A DNA stretch of 64,000 nucleotides from an uncultured Collinsella sp. (GTDB taxonomy: Bacteria > Actinomycetota > Coriobacteriia > Coriobacteriales > Coriobacteriaceae), in assembly GCA_900545605.1 (NCBI GenBank), contig UQZL01000003.1, positions 50,272 to 114,271 on the forward strand, given 5' to 3'. Made by a program: the position numbers and the translations under genes. The notes beneath the pieces were generated by a model that saw only the letters and a list, made by a program, of their open reading frames with translations, had not been told where the DNA came from and searched no databases. The stretch's first letter is position 1. Each line of letters opens with the position of its first letter. This document shows, piece by piece, positions 57,577-64,000 of this stretch.

Positions 57577-58758
57577 TTATCCTTCCCACTCCAAATGGGA
57601 ATCCTCCGATGCGCCTTCGCACGCACGCATGACCTCGATACCATGCGAGCGTGCGAACTCGATGAGCTCTGCGTTGCGGGCGTTTATGGTGCCGAAGGCG
57701 GCGGGGCACACGATAAGGCGCGCGCAGTGGAAGAGGAGCTCTTTGGCGCGGGCTATGGTTTTATCCCCGATCGGCTCGAAGGCGCGCTCGGCCACGCATT
57801 CCGTCGCCAGGTCGCGCGCGAGCTCGCAGTCGATGTCCCCTTCGTGCAGAACGCCCGCGTAGAACGCCTTGCCCTGCCGGATGAGCTGGCGAAACACGGC
57901 CGACCCCGTACCTGCGCCGGCGATGACGAACGTGTGCGCATCGCCGTGCGGGCGCCCAATTTCCATGCTGCCGAAGCGCTCGTTGAAGGTGCCATGTTGA
58001 AGGCCGTAAAGCTCGCCAATCGTCTCGCGCGTGAATATGTCCTCGGGTGCGCCGGCGCGGAAGACCCGGCCGTCCTTCACGCAAATCACCTTGTCGGCGC
58101 TTTTCTGCGCGAGCTCGAGTTCGTGGATGGACATGATGACAGCCACATTCCGCGATTTCGCAAGGTGGCGAAGTATTCGCAGCAGGTCGATCTGGTAGCG
58201 GATATCGAGATACGACGTGGGCTCGTCGAGCACGAGCACACGCGGATCCTGCGCGATGGCGCGTGCGAGCATGACGCGCTGGCGTTGCCCGTCGCTTATC
58301 TGCATGAAGTCGCGCTCGGCGAGCTCTTCCACATGTGCGGTTTTCATGGCCTCGTCGACCCGACTATGGTCGTCGGGCGAGAGCGTTCCCATTCGCCCGG
58401 TGTAGGGATGCCTTCCCGCCTCTACGATATCGCGGCAGGTGAGGAGCTCGGTCCGGGGGCGATCTGTCAGCATAACGGCAAGGTTCCTTGCGAACTCCGC
58501 CGTCTTCCATCGGGAAATCTCTCGCCCGTCGAGCTCGACCGCGCCGGCAAGTGGTGCCAGATGGCGTGTGATGGTTTTCAAGATGGTCGACTTGCCCGAG
58601 CCGTTCGGCCCGATGAGCGCCACGACGTCGCCCGCGCGAACCTCCAGCTCGACGCCTTCGACTACGACCTTCTTGTCGTAGCCCGCCGACAGGTCGCTTA
58701 TGCGGAAAAGCGGCGCTCCGTCAGCCTGCGTTTTGGGCCGCGGCACGAATTTCCCCAT
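57577..58758 (-). CDS. FecE/BtuD-type ABC transporter ATPase with extra C-terminal domain
   Basis: The 393-residue protein powers import through the FecCD permease encoded upstream. Residues 1-260 are a standard ATPase: Walker A GPNGSGKST (50-58), signature SDGQRQRVMLARA (usually SGGQ), Walker B VLVLDEPTSYLD and the H-loop IMSIHELELA. Residues about 270-393 form an additional alpha/beta domain (HTFVIAGAGTGSAVFRQL, AGVLHEGDIDCELARD, LIVCPAAFGTINARNAEL) not needed for transport and possibly binding a ligand or nucleotide. The ATG lies directly after the permease stop. Confidence 0.88.
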   Translation of the reverse strand: MGKFVPRPKTQADGAPLFRISDLSAGYDKKVVVEGVELEVRAGDVVALIGPNGSGKSTILKTITRHLAPLAGAVELDGREISRWKTAEFARNLAVMLTDRPRTELLTCRDIVEAGRHPYTGRMGTLSPDDHSRVDEAMKTAHVEELAERDFMQISDGQRQRVMLARAIAQDPRVLVLDEPTSYLDIRYQIDLLRILRHLAKSRNVAVIMSIHELELAQKSADKVICVKDGRVFRAGAPEDIFTRETIGELYGLQHGTFNERFGSMEIGRPHGDAHTFVIAGAGTGSAVFRQLIRQGKAFYAGVLHEGDIDCELARDLATECVAERAFEPIGDKTIARAKELLFHCARLIVCPAAFGTINARNAELIEFARSHGIEVMRACEGASEDSHLEWEG

Positions 58759-59799
58759 CTACCTCACCCGCTTCTTCAACATGAGCGCGATAACCACCGG
58801 CGCGCCGAAGATGGCGGTGACAGCGCTGATGGAAAGTTCGACGGGAGAGAACAGCGTGCGCGCGATCAAATCGCAGCCCGCGCCAAAGATGGCGCCTCCC
58901 AAGAAGCACGCAGGAATCACGCGGATGGGCTTCGACGACTTTAGCGCCGACTTCACGAGATGCGGAACCGCGATGCCTACGAACGACACCGGACCAGCGA
59001 ACGCGGTCACGCAGGCGGAGAGCATGCTCGCTAGAAGGACGAGCACCACGCGGAAGCGTGCGACGTTCACGCCGACGCTTTTCGCGTAGGCTTCTCCCAG
59101 CTGGAAGGCGGAAAGGGGCTTCGATATCGCGAATACGCATGCGCTCACGGTGATCACCACGACCGCGATGACCGCGATGTCGTCCCAGCTCGAACCCGAG
59201 AAGCTACCCAAAGACCAGTTGTGCAGGTTCACGATGGACTGGTCGTCGGCGAAGGCGATGAGAAAGTTCGTCGCCGCCGAGCAGATGTATCCCACCATGA
59301 CGCCCGCCACGATGAGCATGGCCATGGAACTTATGCGCCGTGCGATGAGGAGCACGAAGCCGATGGTGATAAGCGATCCCAGAAACGCTGCGGCCACCAT
59401 GGCCGGCGAGGACATGGCCTGGTTCGCGCCCAGAAGTACGATCATCGTAAGCGCGACGACGAACTTTGCGCCCGAGGAGACGCCCAAGATGAACGGGTCG
59501 GCGATGGGGTTGTTGAAAAACGTCTGCAGCAGGAACCCGGAGAGCGAAAGTGCCCCGCCGAGAAGCACGGCTGAAAGCACGCGCGGCAGACGAATCTCCC
59601 AGATGATCTGGATTTCCATGGAATTGGCCGCGCCTCCCGAAAGGATGCCGGGGATGTGGTCTGCGGGCACGAGCACGCTCCCGATGCACAGGTTGGCCCC
59701 GACGAGCACGATGAGGGCAACAGCGAGCAGCGCCGTCACGACGCGACACCGCGCGGCGCGCCCCGATTCGTCGTATGTCATGGAAAGCCGGCTTCTCAT
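58759..59799 (-). CDS. FecCD-family ABC transporter permease
   Basis: The 346-residue membrane protein has about ten helices and the FecCD/BtuC motifs: IRLPRVLSAVLLGGALSLSGFLLQTFFNNPIADPFILGVSSGA near the first third and the VGIAVPHLVKSAL segment later. Such permeases carry siderophores, haem or vitamin B12. The operon lies behind a cobalamin riboswitch, so a corrinoid or cobalt complex is the likeliest cargo. Start codons at 59799 and 59781 are both possible. Confidence 0.88.
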   Translation of the reverse strand: MRSRLSMTYDESGRAARCRVVTALLAVALIVLVGANLCIGSVLVPADHIPGILSGGAANSMEIQIIWEIRLPRVLSAVLLGGALSLSGFLLQTFFNNPIADPFILGVSSGAKFVVALTMIVLLGANQAMSSPAMVAAAFLGSLITIGFVLLIARRISSMAMLIVAGVMVGYICSAATNFLIAFADDQSIVNLHNWSLGSFSGSSWDDIAVIAVVVITVSACVFAISKPLSAFQLGEAYAKSVGVNVARFRVVLVLLASMLSACVTAFAGPVSFVGIAVPHLVKSALKSSKPIRVIPACFLGGAIFGAGCDLIARTLFSPVELSISAVTAIFGAPVVIALMLKKRVR

Positions 59800-59803
59800 G
59801 GCG

Positions 59804-61375
59804 CTAGCCGAGCTTCCTCAGATAATGGAAGTTGCTCGCGTCATCGCCGGTGAACGCCCCGTGCAGCTCGTCGATAATGTCGGCGGTGGAAGTCATCTGC
59901 TGGTACATGTCGGCGCTTGTGACCCAGACGTTGCCGTTCTTCACGGCTTTGAACTGCGACAATAGCGCGTTTTTGCCTACGAAGTCGTTCAAGGTGGCAA
60001 CCGATTCGTCGATGGTGCCGTTGTAGACGATAATGTCGGCATCCTTCGCCGTCGCGTAGAAGCGCTCCATTTCGAGCGTTACTGACGAACCTGACGTCGA
60101 CGCCGTCTGCGCGTCATCGAGCGCGTAGTTGCCGCCTGCAAGCTCGATCATCTGCGCCACGTAGTCGCCCGCCCGCCGCGTGACGGCGGCCCCGTTCGAG
60201 TTAATGTAGAAATACGCCACGGTTTTACCTGACGACGCGAGCCTCGACGTTTGCTCGACGCGGGCCTTCTGCTCGTTGAACAGGTGCGCGGCCTCGTCTT
60301 CCTTGTCGAACAGGACGCCGAAAAGCTTAATCCACTCGACGCGCCCGAGTGCTTCGGGCTCGCTCGACGACTGTTCGGTGAGCACGACGAGCCCGAGCTT
60401 CTGCAGCTTTTCCTTCACATCGGGCGTGTGGTTGATCATGGTGTTCTCGATGGCGAGCGTGCAGCCCGAGGCCGATATTCGCTCGTAGTCGGGCGCGCTG
60501 TACTTGCCGCCGTAGGCGATCGCCCCACTTTCGAGTGCGCTTTTGAAGCCCGCGACCGAGCAATCGTCGGCCTTCGTGCCCGACATTAAGATATTGTCGT
60601 TCGCATCGAGCGCGTCGACCAGGCACATCGTCGCCGACGACACGAGGTACACCTTGTTGGCGGGACGCCTTATGACCGCGATGTCGGAGCTCAACCCATC
60701 AGGTACCTTTGCATCTTGCGGTACCACGAGGAAGCGCTCCCCGTTCGAAATGCAGATAAGCCGCAGGCCGCCTTCGTACTCGTCGACAGTGAAGTGCTCG
60801 GCGTATTCAAGCTGAAGCGCCCCCGTCGGCTCCCAGCCGCAGCCCAAATCGGCGTTGTGGAAGTCGGCCGCGGCGCTTGAAGCCGTTCCCGCAGGGGAGC
60901 CGCCGCTTGCATCGTCGCCCGATTTCTCCTTCATGGTGGATGAGTCGAAGTGGAGCGTGTAGTCGATGGTGTGCGGCGTCGACATGGCGACGGTCTCGGC
61001 CGACACGGCGATGTCCTCGTCGAGCGTGACGGGTATCTCGAACGTGGAGTTGCCGCCGTCGTTTACGGGCGCGTAGTCCACGCCGTTGACGGTCATCTTG
61101 TCGTAGTTCGAACTCGACCAGGTGATGGTCGCGGTGTAGGTGTCGCCATCCTTCACAATTGTGGTGGGTGAGGCGATGCTTGCGCGCCCTGACCCGCCGG
61201 AGAGCGAGACGCTCACAGTGTATTCCTGAGAGCCTGCCGTGCCACCGGTCGCGTTCGGGCTCGCACTGCACCCCGCGAAGGGAAGCGCGAACAGGGCGAC
61301 GAGAACGCAGGCGATCGCGCGCACCGCGATGCTGCGACGCTTCCTGCTTTCCCCCTTGGGAAGAATCGACCGCAT
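59804..61375 (-). CDS. Substrate-binding lipoprotein with an N-terminal beta domain
   Basis: The 523-residue protein has a basic N-terminus, a signal helix and the lipobox FAGC with the lipidated cysteine at residue 36. Residues about 48-150 form a beta-rich domain (YTVSVSLSGGSGRASI ... DGDTYTATITWSS) that looks like a small surface-binding module. After a Ser/Gly/Ala linker, residues about 185-510 match a periplasmic-binding (BtuF/FepB-like, PF01497) domain. Fusing two modules in one lipoprotein suggests capture of the ligand outside and delivery to the FecCD permease. The ligand is not known. Confidence 0.8.
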   Translation of the reverse strand: MRSILPKGESRKRRSIAVRAIACVLVALFALPFAGCSASPNATGGTAGSQEYTVSVSLSGGSGRASIASPTTIVKDGDTYTATITWSSSNYDKMTVNGVDYAPVNDGGNSTFEIPVTLDEDIAVSAETVAMSTPHTIDYTLHFDSSTMKEKSGDDASGGSPAGTASSAAADFHNADLGCGWEPTGALQLEYAEHFTVDEYEGGLRLICISNGERFLVVPQDAKVPDGLSSDIAVIRRPANKVYLVSSATMCLVDALDANDNILMSGTKADDCSVAGFKSALESGAIAYGGKYSAPDYERISASGCTLAIENTMINHTPDVKEKLQKLGLVVLTEQSSSEPEALGRVEWIKLFGVLFDKEDEAAHLFNEQKARVEQTSRLASSGKTVAYFYINSNGAAVTRRAGDYVAQMIELAGGNYALDDAQTASTSGSSVTLEMERFYATAKDADIIVYNGTIDESVATLNDFVGKNALLSQFKAVKNGNVWVTSADMYQQMTSTADIIDELHGAFTGDDASNFHYLRKLG

Positions 61376-61379
61376 GGCG

Positions 61380-61913
61380 TTACTTCAGTGCGTCGGCGCG
61401 CAGATCGACGCCGGCGGATTCGAACACGAGCGTGCGGTCGTACCACTGCTCTTTTCTAATACTCCACGCGGCGCAGGCGGTGTCCTCGTCGAGCGCATCA
61501 ACGGGCACGTCGTAGGTGTACTTGCCTTCCGCGTTTTCCACATAGGGGATGAAGTCGGCCTCGCTCGCGGCGGCAGCCTCGTCGCCCGTGCCCATGAAGA
61601 GCTTGCCGTAGCCCGTGCCGGAAAGCGTCATCACGCAGTGCATGGAGCCGTTTTCCACGATGAGCTGGGCGTCCACAATCCTGAACATGTTCGAGCTGGA
61701 ATCTACGGTGATCGGATAGGTGCCGTCGGCCACCTTGTCGGCGGTGATGGGGGCAGCGCTTGCGTCCTCGGGCGCATCGGCCGCCTGTTCGGTTTTTTCC
61801 TGGGAATCGGCATCGCTTGCCTTTGCGCTGTCGATTGAATTTCCGCCGCAGCCGGCGAGCGAGAACGCGAAAAGCGCCGCCGACAGGGCGAAGGCGAGGG
61901 TTTTCTTCAACAT
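61380..61913 (-). CDS. Small accessory lipoprotein
   Basis: The 177-residue protein has a signal helix with lipobox LAGC (cysteine at residue 22), an acidic Ala/Asp/Glu linker and a single domain from about residue 60: DGTYPITVDSSSNMFRI, TLSGTGYGKLFMGTG, FIPYVENAEGKYTYDVPVDAL and RKEQWYDRTLVFES. This pattern resembles a small beta domain found beside metal- or haem-uptake ABC systems in Gram-positive anaerobes. A ligand-capture role is inferred. The start at 61913 follows AAAGGA. It precedes the substrate-binding protein by four bases. Confidence 0.72.
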   Translation of the reverse strand: MLKKTLAFALSAALFAFSLAGCGGNSIDSAKASDADSQEKTEQAADAPEDASAAPITADKVADGTYPITVDSSSNMFRIVDAQLIVENGSMHCVMTLSGTGYGKLFMGTGDEAAAASEADFIPYVENAEGKYTYDVPVDALDEDTACAAWSIRKEQWYDRTLVFESAGVDLRADALK

Positions 61914-61977
61914 GGAGGGGTTCCTTTCAATCGCTTCGACCGCCCGCGCCGTGCGGTGGGCGGGCGGGATGCGAATG

Positions 61978-62020
61978 CAACGGGCATGCGCCGTCAGTCG
62001 GGGAAGGCGCATGCCCGTTG
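61978..62020 (-). promoter_or_regulatory. Perfect hairpin between cbiK and the small lipoprotein gene
   Basis: CAACGGGCATGCGCC (61978-61992) pairs with GGCGCATGCCCGTTG (62006-62020) over 15 bases with a 13-base loop. No T-run follows on the minus strand, so it may stabilise the cbiK message or act as a processing site rather than a simple terminator. Confidence 0.6.
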
Positions 62021-62057
62021 CCCGGGGACGCGACCGGCGCCCCCGTGCGCGGCGAGT

Positions 62058-62984
62058 TTACAGCTTGGCGATGGCGTCGTCCACGTGCGAGACGTAGATG
62101 TCGTCGACCGCGACGTTCTGTCCCAGACCCTGGAGCAGGCACGTCACTTCGAAGCCGGCGGCCACGAACTTCGCAGCCCAGCTGTCGGGGTCGGTCTCGT
62201 CTGCCATGTCGTTGTTCGCGTGGTCGCCCGCGACCACCATGAACGGCGCGAGCACGGCCTTCTTGTAGCCTGCGGCGCTCGCGGCGGCGATAACATCCTC
62301 GCAGGTCGGTTCAGCCTCGACGGTGCCGACGAAGAACTGCGTCAAGCCCTCGTTCTTGAACACTTCCTGCATCTTGGCATAGTCGGCGTTGGAATCGGCT
62401 TCGGTGCCGTGGCCCATGAGGCACAGCGCCGTCTTGCCGTCGTCGAAGGACGCCATGTTCTCCTTAATGGCTGCGGCCACCTTCTTGTAGTCATCGTCGG
62501 AGGTGAGCAGCGGGTCGCCGAGCGAGATTTTGTCGAACTTGTCGGCGTACTTGTCGAGCTCGTCTTTCACGTCGGTGTATTCCAGGCCACCCATGAGATG
62601 CGTCGGCTGCACGACGATTTCCTTCACGCCGTCTTCCACGCAGCGGTCGAGCGCCTCGGTCATGTTGTCGATCGTGATGCCGTCGCGCTTCTTCAGCTTG
62701 TCGATGATGATCTGCGCGGTGAAGGCGCGGCGGATGTCGTAGTCCTGCCAGTACTTCTCGCGGATAGCGTCTTCGATGGCGCCGATGGTGATGTGGCGCG
62801 AGTCGTTGTAGCTCGTGCCGAAGCTCGTGACGAGGATGACCGGCTTCACGGCCTTCTCCTTTTCACTCGATTTCTCGGAACTCGCGGAGGTGTTGGAGCA
62901 GCCCGCGAGCGCGACTCCGGCGAGCGCAACGGCTCCGGTTGCTGCGGCGCCCATGAAGCCGCGGCGTGACATCTGGTCGGACAT
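62058..62984 (-). CDS. cbiK: Secreted, lipid-anchored cobalt chelatase CbiK
   Basis: CbiK inserts cobalt into sirohydrochlorin in the anaerobic B12 pathway. The 308-residue protein has the CbiK fold and its active-site residues: TSFGTSYNDSR, the first histidine in LMGHGTEADSNADY, the Glu region VGTVEAEPTCEDV, and the second histidine in VVAGDHANNDMADE. Unlike cytoplasmic CbiK, it begins with a twin-arginine-like motif SRRGFMGAAATG and a lipobox LAGC (cysteine at residue 29), so it should be anchored outside the membrane. The ATG at 62984 has AAGGA upstream. A cobalamin riboswitch precedes it. Confidence 0.88.
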   Translation of the reverse strand: MSDQMSRRGFMGAAATGAVALAGVALAGCSNTSASSEKSSEKEKAVKPVILVTSFGTSYNDSRHITIGAIEDAIREKYWQDYDIRRAFTAQIIIDKLKKRDGITIDNMTEALDRCVEDGVKEIVVQPTHLMGGLEYTDVKDELDKYADKFDKISLGDPLLTSDDDYKKVAAAIKENMASFDDGKTALCLMGHGTEADSNADYAKMQEVFKNEGLTQFFVGTVEAEPTCEDVIAAASAAGYKKAVLAPFMVVAGDHANNDMADETDPDSWAAKFVAAGFEVTCLLQGLGQNVAVDDIYVSHVDDAIAKL

Positions 62985-63079
62985 GGTTTTTCCTTTCCTC
63001 GGTTTGCTGGTCCCCCGGCGACAGTTGCTTGTCGGCACAAGCGAAAGAAAAGCGCACCCCTCGGGGTTCACAAGGAGCT

Positions 63080-63232
63080 AACGCCACGGCGATGCCGTGA
63101 GGAAAAGGCGAAGCAGTCTGGCTTGGGGCGCGAGGCGGTTCGCCCGCGCGTCCTATACAGTAATGTCCCTTGCCCAGGATTCCCACCTGGTTCCCTCCGC
63201 AAGCCAGCGCGGGCTGTGCGGGCGCCGCGCCG
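63080..63232 (-). promoter_or_regulatory. Cobalamin riboswitch
   Basis: On the minus strand the leader of cbiK contains the ordered elements of a B12 riboswitch: GGAGGGAACCAGGTGGGAAT, then CCTGGGCAAGGGACATTACTGTA, and AAGCCAGACTGC at 63113-63124. It most likely lowers expression of cbiK and the transport operon when cobalamin is plentiful. A small hairpin CACGGC-ATC-GCCGTG (63082-63096) follows, and the platform lacks a T-run, so control is more likely translational. Confidence 0.85.
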
Positions 63233-63443
63233 GTCATTTCCTTTTATCCGATTGTCATATGCTCGTTGCCGAAACTTTTACTATGATAGTGGGCACTTGT
63301 GAACGTGTCAAAGCCCAGGGCGGGCGGCATTGCGCCTCCTGCCTGCGTATTTGCGCCCATTGCTGCCGCAGGCGCCGTGTTTTGCCCGCTGCGCGAATGG
63401 CGGCGTAAACGGTTGCGATGAGAAACGGGAAGGGAAGGCTCGG

Positions 63444-64000
63444 ATGATTCATATCGTTGGCGCAGGCTCGGGCGCCGCCGACCTTATCACGCTGCGCGGG
63501 GCGCGCCTTCTGCGCGCAGCCGACGTGGTCGTTTGGGCGGGAAGCCTTGTGAACCCCGAGCTGCTCGCTGAGTGCAAGGAATCCTGCATCGTCTACGACA
63601 GCGCGCACATGACCTTGGAGGAAGTGCTCGACGTGATGTGCGCGGCAGATGCGCGGGGCGAGGACGTGGTGCGCCTGCACACGGGCGACCCGTGCCTGTA
63701 CGGCGCCATCCAGGAGCAGATGGACGCGCTCGACGCGCGCGGCGTGGACTACGAGGTGGTGCCCGGCGTGTCGAGCTTTTGCGGTGCCGCGGCGGCGCTT
63801 CGCCAGGAATACACGCTGCCGGGAATCAGCCAGTCGGTCGTGATCACGCGGCTTTCCGGGCGTACCCCCATGCCCGCGGGCGAGGGCATGCGCACCATGG
63901 CGGAAAGTGGCTCGACTATGGTCATCTTCCTGAGCTCGGGTATGCTCGCCGAGCTTTCCGCCGAGCTTTTGGCCGCGGGCCGCAGCTCCGACGAGCCGGC
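63444..64000 (+). CDS. cobM: Precorrin-4/cobalt-precorrin-4 C11-methyltransferase (partial)
   Basis: The frame runs off the right edge; 185 codons are visible. It matches CobM/CbiF, which methylates C11 of the corrin precursor with SAM. Visible motifs are HIVGAGSGAADLITLRGARLL at the start, VWAGSLVNPELL, the H-x-G-D-P site in VVRLHTGDPCLYGAI, and VPGVSSFCGAAAAL. The ATG at 63444 follows GGGAAGG. It diverges from the cbiK operon, 206 bases from the riboswitch, and probably starts a corrin-synthesis gene run that continues outside the window. Confidence 0.92.
   Translation, partial: MIHIVGAGSGAADLITLRGARLLRAADVVVWAGSLVNPELLAECKESCIVYDSAHMTLEEVLDVMCAADARGEDVVRLHTGDPCLYGAIQEQMDALDARGVDYEVVPGVSSFCGAAAALRQEYTLPGISQSVVITRLSGRTPMPAGEGMRTMAESGSTMVIFLSSGMLAELSAELLAAGRSSDEP

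Noticed and set aside
57595..58944. A 449-codon plus-strand frame opposite the ABC ATPase
   Set aside because: Antisense to a gene with complete Walker and signature motifs.
63282..63443. A second cobalamin riboswitch in front of cobM
   Set aside because: The plus-strand leader lacks the conserved B12 blocks; only short unrelated repeats such as ACTATGATAGT are present.
1..64000. CRISPR arrays, prophage or complete insertion sequences
   Set aside because: No regularly spaced direct repeats, phage structural genes or intact transposase with inverted repeats were seen on reading the window.

Overview
The window is one continuous piece of a GC-rich bacterial chromosome, most likely from a gut actinobacterium of the class Coriobacteriia, close to Collinsella. 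This is inferred from three things: a smc-ftsY-ffh block next to coaD, a DivIVA-like gene, yceD, rpmF, plsX, acpP and rnc (the DivIVA-like/DUF177 pairing is an actinobacterial habit); the GC-rich codon use; and the mix of an actinobacterial core with Firmicutes-like PTS genes and RsbW/sigma-B-type regulation. No phage, CRISPR array or complete insertion sequence is visible. Nearly all of the sequence is coding.

Layout. 1-10.1 kb: coenzyme A, lipid and ribosome genes, RNase III, SMC and the SRP pathway, closed by a strong terminator. 10.2-15.6 kb: a metal-type regulator (DUF134 fused to a NifX-like domain) facing thymidylate synthase and dihydrofolate reductase, then an RNA methyltransferase, a MATE exporter and a cobalamin adenosyltransferase gene with an in-frame stop at codon 5. 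15.7-19.3 kb: ftsH, a DUF523 gene and a glycerol-dehydrogenase-like gene. 19.3-24.4 kb: an isoleucine T-box leader and ileS, then lspA and an RluD-type pseudouridine synthase. 24.4-32.2 kb: a membrane glycosyltransferase, a small A24 peptidase, dGTPase, RarA, and a tightly packed DUF948 / anti-sigma / sigma / AI-2E transporter set. 32.3-45.6 kb: alaS, ruvX, mltG, a HAD phosphatase, shikimate kinase with a degenerate dehydroquinate-synthase homologue, an aminopeptidase, efp, an Asp23 protein, nusB, xseB, tlyA, nadK and recN.

45.6-53.5 kb is a sugar phosphotransferase cluster: an RpiR-family repressor diverges from a fructose-type PTS permease, followed by HPr, Enzyme I and two PfkB-family sugar-phosphate kinases. 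Together these would import and phosphorylate a hexose and commit it to glycolysis. 53.7-57.5 kb holds the CCA-adding enzyme, tRNA-Glu(CTC), a flippase-like membrane protein and a TetR regulator.

57.5-64.0 kb is an accessory block. It starts beside a 30-codon scrap of an IS3-type transposase. On the minus strand, a cobalamin riboswitch precedes a predicted secreted lipoprotein form of the cobalt chelatase CbiK, a small lipoprotein, a fused substrate-binding lipoprotein, a FecCD permease and an ATPase with an extra C-terminal domain. Divergent from it, cobM runs off the right edge. The most interesting candidate system here is this B12-controlled, cell-surface cobalt/tetrapyrrole handling and uptake operon. 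Other notable signals are two kinds of intergenic palindromic element, paired palindromes in front of the DUF134 regulator, the broken cobO and the metal-ligand-less AroB homologue.
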